Assembly (NCBI RefSeq): GCF_037975245.1
Contig: NC_092576.1
Span: 26,363,611-26,427,610 of the forward strand
Direction: 5' to 3'
DNA from: Apostichopus japonicus
Lineage: Eukaryota; Echinodermata; Holothuroidea; Aspidochirotida; Stichopodidae
DNA: 64,000 bases
Positions 32,594-42,124 of the stretch are shown here, piece after piece (position 1 is the stretch's first letter; each line of letters begins with the position of its first letter). The notes beneath the pieces are model-generated. The model saw nothing but the letters and a program-made list of their open reading frames with translations. It searched no databases and was not told the DNA's origin. The translations under genes were made by a program, and so were the position numbers.

Positions 32594-33306
32594 ACATAAC
32601 GGACAATATAACACAATGCATGGAGAATTGCACACGGTGCCTTGGTGACCAATCTGAAAAGGTATCACTGGCGATTGGGCGATGGACTGTGCCCGAGGAC
32701 CGGCTGTGACAGCTTAGAGAGTACTGCCCATGTTTTTTGGCATTGCCCCTTTGTTTTGAACTTGTGGGAGTGGTTTCAGTCCTGGACCGACCGTTTAACG
32801 GGAGACCGTTCCTGGTCGGTAGGACAGGGTTTTGTTTTATATGGATTAGATCCTCCAGTTTGTTCCGTTGCTGTGTCGCAGCGTATTATTTATGTTTCTT
32901 CTGTTGTAAAAAAACTTATTTGGAGGAATAGATGTGATGTTGTTTTTAGGGGGAAATTTGCCAGTTGGCAGGCAGTCCTGGAGGCGGTGAAGTCTGACAT
33001 TCGCCTTCAGGTCGAAGGCGATTTTCGCCGTTTATCTAGGGCTGCCTTTTTTGGACGGTGGTGTGCTGGGGAAGGGTGTTTTGTTTCGCTGCGTGCTGGT
33101 CGTCCTTTTGTAGTTTTTAAATATTTCAGTGGGGGGTTAGGCGTTTTGTCTCTGCAGGTCGGTGAGCATATGTACTTTTTTGGCTCGCTTGACCTGAGGT
33201 TCGTTTGTAAGCATGGGATGGTTTGGTAGTGCCGTTTGGCCGTGACGTTTTGTATCCCGTATGACGGGTCACGTAAAAAGCACATAACGGACAATATAAC
33301 ACAATG
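32594..33306 (+). mobile_element. 5'-truncated LINE insertion (ORF2 C-terminus and 3' end) with 25-bp target duplication
   Basis: A perfect 25-bp direct repeat (32594-32618 and 33282-33306, starting ACATAACGGACAATATAACA) brackets 663 bp of LINE. The insert holds the end of ORF2, a short 3' region and the terminus CACGTAAAAAGCAC. There is no poly-A tail. The long perfect duplication shows a 5'-truncated target-primed insertion that is fairly young. Confidence 0.85.
32642..33229 (+). pseudogene. LINE ORF2 C-terminal fragment
   Basis: 195 open codons ending at the true stop. The start resembles the zinc-ligand region after the RT of non-LTR elements: LKRYHWRLGDGLCPRTGC, ESTAHVFWHCPFVLNLWEWF (C..C...E...H.FW.C....LW). 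The remainder (VKKLIWRNRCDVVFRGKFAS, VLEAVKSDIRLQVEGDF) is the usual basic tail in Tx1/L1-like ORF2 proteins. A second copy at 60.0-60.6 kb (minus) has the same sequence with a frameshift. RT and endonuclease are absent here through 5' truncation. Confidence 0.75.
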
Positions 33307-33570
33307 TATCACGAACTCACGATACTGGAATACAACAAAGGAAATAGATAAATGCGATGAAATCCTATAGCATGACTATTTACACATGCTGTGAGCGATA
33401 CATGTACTAACAATGCTACCCTATAGGCACGGTATATACACGGTCATCTCTTACGGTAAATATTATACTGTCAATTGCGTGATATAATGTTACATGTAAG
33501 GACGCCCAGAGTTTGTTTACGGTCAATTTCACATTAGCTATGTCCGGCCATGGTCCGACACAGCTATCGA
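33307..33570. other. No gene seen
   Basis: Host or unidentified sequence between two LINE fragments. Confidence 0.4.
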
Positions 33571-33572
33571 CA

Positions 33573-34076
33573 GAATAAGGGCCTGAAAAGAGCCGTATTG
33601 GGAAAACATCGCAGGTTATGACACCAGACACCTTATCCCTCGTCACCCTTAATGTGAATGGGATGAGGGGTACCCCAAAAAGGCGACGGATTTTACAGTT
33701 CTGCAAGTTGCTCCAAGTGGATGTGGTCCTTTTGCAAGAGACCCACATATCTTGTGAGAGTAATGTTCATCTTTGGTCCTTGGAGTGGGGGAGGAGGCCT
33801 TTATGCCTCCTTTTTGGATCAGGGGCATCTTGCGGGACTGTAATTTTGGTGTCCCCAAAACTGTGTCATTGTGTGGCAAATGTGGAGAAAGACCATGAAG
33901 GTCGGGTGGTGTGCATACACTTAAGGCTCACGCGGGGTGAGTTGGTGGTTTGCAATGTGTATGCCCCCAACCGGCCAGCATGTAGGAAAAATTTCTTCAC
34001 GGTGTTGCCATCCTTAGTAGCGGGTAAGGCAAATTGTATCCTTGTATTGGTGACGACCCACCGACCTATTTTGTAA
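33573..34076 (+). pseudogene. LINE ORF1/ORF2 junction with APE-type endonuclease N-terminus
   Basis: The first 45 bases match the end of ORF1 (GLKRAVLGKHRRL then TGA). ORF2 begins at ATG 33618, overlapping the ORF1 stop as ATGA. ORF2 reads TLSLVTLNVNGMRGTPKRR, VDVVLLQETHISCES, GTVILVSPK and VVCNVYAPNRP. LNVNGMR, LLQETH and NVYAPN are the first motifs of the apurinic-type endonuclease of non-LTR elements, with the catalytic Glu in QETH. The GDFN motif and everything after it are missing; homology stops near 34060. This is the only place in the window that shows the junction of the full-length parent LINE. Confidence 0.75.
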
Positions 34077-35395
34077 TTTGCTATGCCTTTTCTACCATGA
34101 CTCAGAGAATAAAATATGGGTAGGGTGCCGTTAAAATAAAGACTGGTTCCACGAAGAATGCGTGGGAGGAGGAAGGGATGTACGTTTCATGTTAAAGGAC
34201 TGTGCATAATGTTGTTTGTTCCTCTGAGATTTTAGTACACTTTCAGACTCATGTGATTTTGTTTTTGTGTACTTTGCCAGTAACTTCAGATCATAATAAT
34301 ATAGTTTGAGTTTTTCCTGATGGTGATCAGTCTCTCAATTTTAGCAATTTCTTTTTACTTGTTTACATTTTTATACCTTGTAAATAACTAAATAGCCATT
34401 ACTGAGGCAAGATTACCTACAAGTCATCATTAAGAGTTGAGAAAAATGATGGGGTCCAAATAACATGCACAAGTCATCGTAATTGGCTTGCATCATGCCC
34501 TTGTCATGTACCCATAAGAGAAGATTGAGCTAGAGTTCATATGCAGAATTTGATAAGCTCAAAGAGCCTTAAGTTGTCCATATTCCCTTCAGTTACCCCA
34601 TTATGTGTTGGAGCAATAAATATTGCACTAAATAAATAAATAAGAAATGTCGAGGTGGTTTTACCACATCAGCAGTAACAAGACGCAGCTTAACTAACCT
34701 ACGAAGCTAAGACCAACGTCTCTGCACAAAATGCTACAAAATTCGTGGGGAAAAGTATGAAAGAATCTAGTTCATATCTCAAACGGTTCAAAACCCGTGG
34801 CAAGAAAAAGCGCAGTTACGTTTATAAAGGACTTCATTAACTAACTGGGTTTACATTTTAAGGTTAATAAAGAGTTTTCTATGTTATTTGTGTGTAAAAG
34901 TTATTTGTGTAAAGTAACTAATAGTAAGTAATAGTTTTTTGTAAAAATCGAATCCCCCCCCCCCAAGATTTTGTTATTCCTTATTAAATTATGGTCTAGA
35001 AAAAAACATATTTTTACCTATTTGTGTCAAATGTAGCCACTGGTATTTTTTCCTAATAAATGCCCCCTCCTATTAAGAACCCCACATTTTCGGGGAGTGC
35101 ATTCAGGATTTGTGTTTTTTTTACCCAGGATATTCTTATTCTACAAAAACCAAATGGGATCAATCCTCCTTCCAGGTGATACCTAGCTCATTCATAGCCT
35201 GGTCTGTGCACCTGCACAGTGTCTGTGCACCTGCAGAGACTTCACCGAGTACGACATAGTCCACCAGACCTGTTTACAAAAATCTTCCAACCAGCTATAA
35301 ATTACACCCTAGATCCACTGAGTAGTGTGCTAAATCAAGATGTATGCACGAGAACAAGATCTTTCCTGGGTTACTTGTTCTTATAAAAGTACCAG
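34077..35395. other. No gene seen
   Basis: AT-rich sequence. Inverted copies of 'ctttcctgggttactt' at about 35362-35377 and 35416-35433 bound a 38-base loop next to the U2-like repeat. A short direct repeat 'gtctgtgcacctgca' lies at about 35205-35238. Otherwise nothing supported. Confidence 0.45.
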
Positions 35396-35399
35396 TGTA

Positions 35400-35576
35400 G
35401 CAGATACTTTTTAAGAAAAGTAACCCAGGAAAGGGCACGGATACCGAACGACTGATCCGCTCTCAATCCCAGTCTCCTTGCATCATGACCGTGTGATCAT
35501 CGTCAGGCGTGTATCACGGTTCCCCTCGAAGGGGAACAGATAATACACATGATCTTAGCCAAAGGGCCGAGCAGCT
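35400..35576 (-). repeat. U2-snRNA-like repeat (candidate U2-derived SINE)
   Basis: On the minus strand 35572 to 35535 reads CTCGGCCCTTTGGCTAAGAT, CATGTGTATTATCTGTT, which is the 5' part of U2 snRNA with a few changes; the branch-site region GTAGTA reads GTATTA. Instead of the rest of U2 there is a perfect hairpin (GTTCCCCTTCGAGGGGAAC), closed by GTGTAT/ATACAC, then about 100 bases with no U2 likeness ('gcctgacgatgatcacacgg'). A working U2 gene is excluded. A U2 pseudogene fused to something else, or a SINE whose head comes from U2, are the options. Confidence 0.55.
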
Positions 35577-35580
35577 GCAC

Positions 35581-36180
35581 TGCTTAACTGAGAAACTAAT
35601 CTTACCAGCGTGAATTATTTTTTTTTTAGCTTTATATACCTTTGTAGCATTATCTATTATTTTCTTATTTGGCTATCACTAATTTGAGTTCAGCATTCAT
35701 TAATTCAAATGAATGACAGAGGAGAGAAAGCGGCTGTACCAATGATGTGATTCGCATGCATAACCGAGGTGAGGTTTCCTTTGTTTTATCCTCTAATTGC
35801 AATGATAATGGTTAAATTGCAATTTGCCATTATTTTAATACAAGTAGCCTCCATGTGTAGGGGATGCGACTTAAATCCCTACTAAATTGTCTTTGACACA
35901 CTTCAATTAAGGTAGGAGTTCTTCAAATATTATGATCCCTGTCTAGAACAAGGACTTCCTTTGTTGTAATTAACTTGGATCCATCTGCATCCTGTCACAT
36001 TAACCATTTCCCTCTTTAATGAAACACATTTTCCCCTCACGCGTTCTCTTCTGTTCTGGTTCTCTGACTGTTAACACATATCGAGTTACCTGCTCTGGTT
36101 ATTGTCTTTGGAAATATCTTCTGGCGGGATACTCCTCCCAGGAGTGTAAGGTCCTAGTCTAACGGTCACCATTAAAGTAG
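35581..36180. other. No gene seen
   Basis: Nothing supported; the last part may belong to the LTR of the Gypsy relic downstream, but no paired LTR was found. Confidence 0.4.
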
Positions 36181-37480
36181 TTTCCATCGCCCTTGTATTT
36201 TGATTTCATTTTGTTGTGAAGCAGTTGTGTGTATAAAGTGACAAATTGGCGGTGGAATCGAAGAAGTTACCCTGTTGACGACCTTGGCTCTTGATTGTGA
36301 CGATTACTGAAATGGAAGCCATGCAGAAGCGTTTGGATCCTCTGTCTACTCCCCAAGGATCAGAAAGTAAAAACAATCAGTGGCTGAAGCCACAACTTCT
36401 TGGCTGTCAATGAGTTTGTAGAGGACGTTCAAAATCCAATAAAGTTGAGGCACATGCTGCTGCTGACAATTTTATTCTGGCTCATTTGGGGGAGGGGGGG
36501 GGGCAGTAAGACAAGAACTCAAACAGAGATATCGTAATTTCTATAGACCTACAAAAGATAACTGAAGTCCTTGTAGAAAGGACCTTGGAAATGTAATGCG
36601 GGACATATGCAATAAGGCCAAAGAGAGGACGAGTCTATTACTGATTTCGCCTATGCGCTTATGACACTGGCAGATAAATTAAGTGACTTAAGCGGTGGGG
36701 CAGATAAGGATGAAACCCTTAAAGAGCAATTTCGAGACGGTCTTGCAGATGGCAGCTTACGGAGAGAGATGAAAAGGCTTCTGAAAGATAAGCCAACCAC
36801 CTCTTTTATTGATCTTCGAGACTGTTGGCGGAGGATGAGAATGGTGTGCACCGACCTCAGAAAATGCGTAAAGTGTGGCAGTATACCATGGAAGCCCACC
36901 ATGTTTCGGAAGCCCTGCTGGGTCCTGTCCTCAGTTGTAAAGAGCCAGGCGGACGTTTTGGAAGCGATCCAAAAACAGTAAACGGATTTCCAGACTCGCT
37001 TAGAAATAGTACAGAGGGTAGGAACTACAACCGTACTCCACGAAACACAGAACAGAACAGAACGACAGAATCGGGAAATATCACAAGTGCAATGTTATCG
37101 TTGCCATGAGAGGGGCCATTTTGCCAACCAATGCAATGGTGCCGGAACCAATTCTAGTCAGGAAAACTAGAAACACCGCTTCTGGGTGTGAAGAAGGGCT
37201 GAACCTCTGTAGATTCTCATATTGTTGTTAGTTGTCCTACAGTAGATGTAAGGTTGGGAGTTGGGGAGGTCACAGCAGTTATGGACACTGTGTCCCAGGT
37301 CACAACAATCAGAACATGTTTTCAACCAGTGTTTTTCTAACATAATATTAAGTGACCTATGCTGGTTGACCTTAACCTCAGCCAATGGAGCAAGGATACC
37401 CTATAAAGGTTATTTTGAGACCGACGTTTGCTTCTCTGCTGTTGCAGTACCGGGTCGGGGAATTTCGGTCCTGTAAGATG
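36180..37480 (+). pseudogene. Gypsy-type gag and protease relic
   Basis: A TTGGCGGTGGAATCG block at 36245-36260 could be a primer-binding site. A gag start MEAMQKRLDPLSTPQ at 36312 breaks quickly. Further on: LADKLSDLSGGADKDETLKE, FRDGLADGSLRREMKRLLKD (gag capsid end), a CCHC knuckle CYRCHERGHFANQC at about 37091-37132, and a protease-like RLGVGEVTAVMDT.SQVTTI at 37249-37310, with the Gly of the DTGS site replaced by Val (DTVS). Frameshifts are frequent. No RT or integrase follows, so only the 5' part survives. Confidence 0.65.
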
Positions 37481-38335
37481 ACGTCTAGGTGATACCCAGT
37501 AATTCTGCTTCAGCCCGTAACAAATTTCAACAAGTGACAGTGAAATTCGATTTGCTTTCTCTTGTTTTATTAACGCTGTGGAGTTTGACTAGTTGGCCCC
37601 GTGGCGTTACACATTTACTACTTACAACAAAATTCGTTATACATCGTTGAAAGGGTTGCGACAAATTTCATGTACCAAGTATTCTACTGTAGCTGGATGT
37701 GATATAGGCCTTGCCAACAATGCAATTCCACTATTGAAAGACATCAGGACATTTAAGGCTTCCTTCATCAGGGTTTGGCATGATCGGAAGAGGTGACAGT
37801 GGGGAGGATGGAGGGAAGGTGGGGGACGTGGTCTGGCGGCAGCGTAGGTAAATCATGTACACATATGATGGTTTAGTGTGAGCTAAGGAGACAGGGAAGG
37901 AAGGGTTCTATTGGATATCCTAGATGGATCCAATGGTGAATTATCATACAAAAAAATCTTACCCATAACCGATTGGAATCTTCTGTATTTAACACATATT
38001 CAAGAGTCAATTTTGTCTCCAAAACACTCTTTTATCTTGAAATATATTTTTCGGCGAGGCATTGTTTTGTTTTTGCCATATAATCTGCCAACAATGTCCA
38101 AAAGAGACAAATTACCCGTCAATTTGAAAATGGTCTATCGTACAATTTTGTAAGTGAAACAAGCATTTTAATTTATCTAATTCTGTTCAATTTACTATCT
38201 TTATCAGATTTAAACCAATCATAGCTCTTGTTATATATACGAATATAGTTTGTGTTGTAGCAGAACTGCTCCATACAGTATTTACCGCATTTTTGTGCAC
38301 ACAAACAGAACAACGTTCGTTGTATTATTAGTAGA
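37481..38335. other. No gene seen
   Basis: Possible further decay of the Gypsy relic (37590-37800 has an open frame without motif). Nothing else supported. Confidence 0.4.
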
Positions 38336-38340
38336 CATTC

Positions 38341-39335
38341 CATGAAACAAAATGCCGAGAAAAACAGCAGAAGGGACAAAGTCTTTGGTTTGAAGAGGAA
38401 GAAAGGACCAATGAGTGGAAGAAGTGAGTATGATATTTCAAATTTTGATGTCAATTAGCCTGATAAAAAAATTGGGCCCAAATAACAGGCAGCCTATGAC
38501 AGGCAGGCGAGGCTTTACTGTGGGCTAATCCTCGTGTATTAGTACAGCACTAGCCAGGTAATAACGACAGATGATATAGTAGTACTGCTCTGGGGAAGGT
38601 AATGGGATTTGCTAGGGGCCCACGTCATCGACATACCTGTGTGTTAGGAAGGAAAGGGGTCCGATGTTTCTATCAGTATTATTTTAGAGCTCTAGAAATG
38701 TATTAGAATCAGTGCCCGGAAGTATTATTAATACAGTACACGTCGTGCATTGTTACATGCATATCTCTCTACTGCCGGTCACCAATTCTGATTTAGTACC
38801 CAAACAATGTAAGATAGGCATGAACATTTCAGAACCCCCCCCCCCCAAACACACCATACATACACACCAACCCTCAGTACAACTGCAAAGTCCCGAAAAG
38901 CTTCCCACTGTGGACCTTGCGACGTAGTTGTAGTTTTTGTAATATTTTGAAATATTTTAATATTTCTTTCTAATTTTCAGGAAACTCAACAGTTCCTAAT
39001 CAAGCTGCAACTAGTGAGCCATGCCGTGCCCAGGCAGATCCGATACCCACAACAACATTCGAAAGGAAAAGGGACAGCTTTGCAGCTCAAACCCCAATAT
39101 TGAATGACTCAAACCAGTACCTCTTTTTCCATAAGTCAGCAATAGACAAAGTGAAATTCTGTTCTTGTTCTGCATGTCATTCAAGATGACATTAGTTGGT
39201 ATACGGTTCCACACAAGCAGTTGGTATGAGAAAATTTGCTGATTCTAATCTGCGTATGGTCACGGCTATGCGCAATATAGGTCGAGGACATGCTGGTGTC
39301 CAGGAGTTTTGTACATATTTGATGTATGAGGTATC
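38341..39335 (+). pseudogene. Mutator-like transposase gene, 5' exons
   Basis: Exon 1 starts at MPRKTAEGTK (ATG 38351) and, one frame over, KRKKGPMSGR, with a donor near 38421. Exon 2 (acceptor 'aattttcag' before 38981) reads GNSTVPNQAATSEP, then, after stops, ADSNLRMVTAMRNIGRGHAG and VQEFCTYLMYEV. The MPRKT start and the R.V.AMR.IGRGHAG..FC..M block are typical of the multicopy Mutator-like transposase-domain proteins of marine invertebrates. At 39336 the reading is broken by LINE copy B and resumes at 41162. Frameshifts inside both exons make it non-functional. Confidence 0.65.
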
Positions 39336-41174
39336 GTGCTTTTTACGTGCAGAGAAACGGACACGGACCAAAGGTCAACAAAAGCAATCCCAGTCTGTTT
39401 AAGAACCACCAAAAACCCAACTGACAACCCACAAACAGAAATCTCTCACTAACCCACAAATGTATAAAATATAGCGTTTAACGTGACGTGAAAAGGACAC
39501 GGACCCAAAGGCTAACAGAACCAAAACAATAAAGCTCCACAAAAAGCCAACACCAAACCACAAACAGTAAACCCCCAACCCATATTATGTAACGACCACA
39601 CAAACCCCCCACCCCACACATGACAACTCACTAACTCCAAAATTCATCCAGGGTACGCCGCCCCGATAGCAGACGACAGGCTTGCGCAATTTTCCCAAAT
39701 TTTCCCAAATTTCTGCGAAATTTTCCCAATACGGGTCTTTTCAAGCCCCTAACAGTATTCCCCCTTTTCTTACGAGGGAGCAGAGTTCTTAACTCCTCGT
39801 CAACCTTGATCGAGTGGACCTCCCTGTCAGGAACAGGAGGTCCACTAGCGACCATCGTGTCCGGTATGGTGGAAGGGCCACTCGATTCAATGAGATCAGT
39901 GGCCTGTTTCGTCTCATCAAACCAATCGGAGGACTCCATAGCCACAACTTATAAGGCTGTAAGTGCAGTCCTCCATTGGCGAGTCAGAATCTGGGCCACT
40001 TAATGTCTCTTGGGCCGGTTGACTCGGGGCCCGACTAGTATCACCGATAGCGGGCGTAGCTACCGGTGAACCAGTACAAGCGGCATCCTGCGCCGCGTGC
40101 CACTCCGCTAGTACCATCTCCGCCGTTTTGTCCTTCTCTGCCTCAGTAGGCAGGCTGGCAGTCTCGGCAAGTTCGATCAGGGGAGAGGTCGGACACGAAA
40201 GGGGGAACAAAGCCTCCATCGGGGCGCTAGTGTCGGACACTGGGGCGATGACAGGAGCATCATGTGGTACGGTGTCAGAGGCCGGGACAGGGACCGCTTC
40301 AACCACGCCCGTAGCCACTCTCGCGCAGTATGAGCGGTCTGGGCATAAACGGGCGAGATGGCCAGTTTTCCCACACGAGTTGCAAACGATATCCCCTTTA
40401 CACTCGGACAGGGTATGCCCAACCTGTAAACAGCGGCTACACCGCTTGTTCGGGCACAACCTGGCCTCATGCCCTTCCAGCCCACACCTCCAACAAGTGT
40501 GAGGCTGGCCCGGGTATGCAATGTGGGCCCTGTGCCCATTAGCCCACAAGGTAGAGGGGATATCGGACTTGAGTTCGATTTTAACTCGTCTAGTCCCGGT
40601 CTTGACACCTTTACATTCAAGGAATTCCGGCTCGTAGCCGGTCACTTTCCCAAAACGCCCCAGTGTCCGCACAACAACCTGTTCAGACATGTTCAGAGGG
40701 AGATGGAGGACTGTCACCCACACCGAACTGTCATACGGTGTGACCTTCAGTCCCTCAACTCCCTCCAACACATGGACGCCTCGGACGCGGGCAGCCTCCG
40801 AGGTAAACCGTACATCAAAACAATTCATACCCCGGAGAGGTTTACGCTGAAGCGCGTCAACCTCTCCAGGGACCTTTAAACCAACAGAACGCAAAACTGA
40901 AAAAAACCGGGGACGACCTTAGCCTCCCCCGAAAAACTCAACAATACGATTTTGCTGTCACGGCGAGACGCCATGACAGCTAGGGGTGTGGCAAAGCCAA
41001 GCACCTATACAGAAACCAAAACGAAACAAACCCAAAACACACAAACTACACTAAAACAAACTGTAAACTAATGAAGGGCCAACGTAAAAACACAATAAAG
41101 GTGTGGTCAACAAAAGGTGGAGAGCAGCCGAAAACACGTCCGCACTCCACGAGAACTGAACTGTATCAGGTATC
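39323..41174 (-). mobile_element. ORF1-only LINE derivative, copy B, inserted in the Mutator-like gene
   Basis: The insert is 39336-41161 on the minus strand: 5' start GTTCAGTTCTCGTGG, ORF1, 3' region and terminus CACGTAAAAAGCAC. The flanks TGTATGAGGTATC (39323-39335) and TGTATCAGGTATC (41162-41174) match at 12 of 13 positions and form the target duplication. Its layout is the same as copy A at 7.8-9.6 kb, including the same ORF1-to-3'-region joint with no ORF2. Total length is also nearly equal (about 1826 and 1823 bp). Confidence 0.85.
39631..40975 (-). pseudogene. LINE ORF1, copy B, two frameshifts
   Basis: Same protein as copy A. The start codon region (about 40973) is out of frame with the body because of a short deletion near 40912. 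The body (40894-39917) carries all three knuckles intact: CWRCGLEGHEARLC, CSRCLQVGHTLSEC, CNSCGKTGHLARLC. Another shift near 39945 separates the C-terminal part (ESSDWFDETKQATDL to RGLKRPVLGKFRR). That part then reads through into NLGKFGKIAQACRLLSGRR owing to a duplicated 'aattttcccaaatttt' stretch at the end. Confidence 0.8.
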
Positions 41175-42124
41175 TCTTGACTCGTGCTCGACATGAAGTA
41201 CGGAGAGCATATGTAGAACTTGACCCTAATCTCAAAGGCAAAACTACGATTGATGTAACAGTTACATATGATGGAACGTGGCACAAGAGGGGGCATACCT
41301 CACATCATGGTGTGTTTGTTGTTATTGATATTTTTGTTATTGACTGGATTTGTTATCGATTTTGAGGTACTTAGTAATTACTGTTCAGTGTGTGCATATG
41401 GGAAGGCTAGACTTGGGGAAGAGACTCCAGACTTGTAAATTTGGTTTGATGGTCACTGTCAAAAGGTCACTGTCAAATCAACCACCAAGCAGCAGGGGCG
41501 ATGCAAGGAATTGCAGCCCAACGTTTGTGGAAGAGGAGCATTGATTTGTGATATGAGTTACACCATAGTTCTGAGTGATGGGGATACCAAGACTGTGGGG
41601 TACCTCAATAATGCAAAGGTGTATGAAGAGGAATGCGTGAACCACATAAGCAAGAGGATGTATACATCGTTGAAGAAATTTGTAGACCAGAATAAGGGTA
41701 CTGGAGGAAAGGGAAAGCTTACTCAGTTAAGAATGAAGAAATGGGGCTCCTACTATCGCAATGCGATCACCCAAAATGAAACAGAAGCAATGCAAAAATC
41801 AATTTTTGCAATATTCATGCATAGCTGAAGCTCTGATGAAAGGCCAATGCATCAGCGGTGTCCAACCGGAGAACAATTTTGGTGTTTCTACCAACAGGCT
41901 GATGCATCCAATGGGGATGTAATGGCTCCTAAAAGTCATCAGCCACCGCCAAAGGCCATCACAGAACTGCCTCTCCCATTGTTTCACCGACTCTCTAATG
42001 AGTCTGTCTTGAAGAGATGCATGAGAAAAAAGACGCAACACGCTAACGAGTCGTTTGTGCACTTGTATGGAAGAGATGCCCAAAGACGCACTTTGTCTCA
42101 CAGACCGTTGTAAAAACTGCTGCC
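41162..42124 (+). pseudogene. Mutator-like transposase gene, catalytic part
   Basis: Resumes after LINE copy B: VTVTYDGTWHKRGHTSHHGV (first Asp, codon at 41270), a shift, TGFVIDFEVLSNYCSVC, then YTIVLSDGDTKTVGYL (second Asp, about 41577), CVNHISKRMYTSLKK, NKGTGGKGKLTQLRMKKW, IFAIFMHS, another shift, HQRCPTGEQFWCFYQQA and CMRKKTQHANESFVH (Glu, about 42048). The spacing DGTW, SDGD and NESFH is the DDE core of the Mutator-like transposase domain. At least three frame changes. The continuation after 42110 is lost or spliced; a candidate C-terminal exon is at 47.8 kb. Confidence 0.75.

Noticed and set aside
35535-35572. Functional U2 snRNA gene
   Set aside because: Only the 5' 40 bases resemble U2; the Sm site and 3' stem-loops are absent and the branch-site region is altered.
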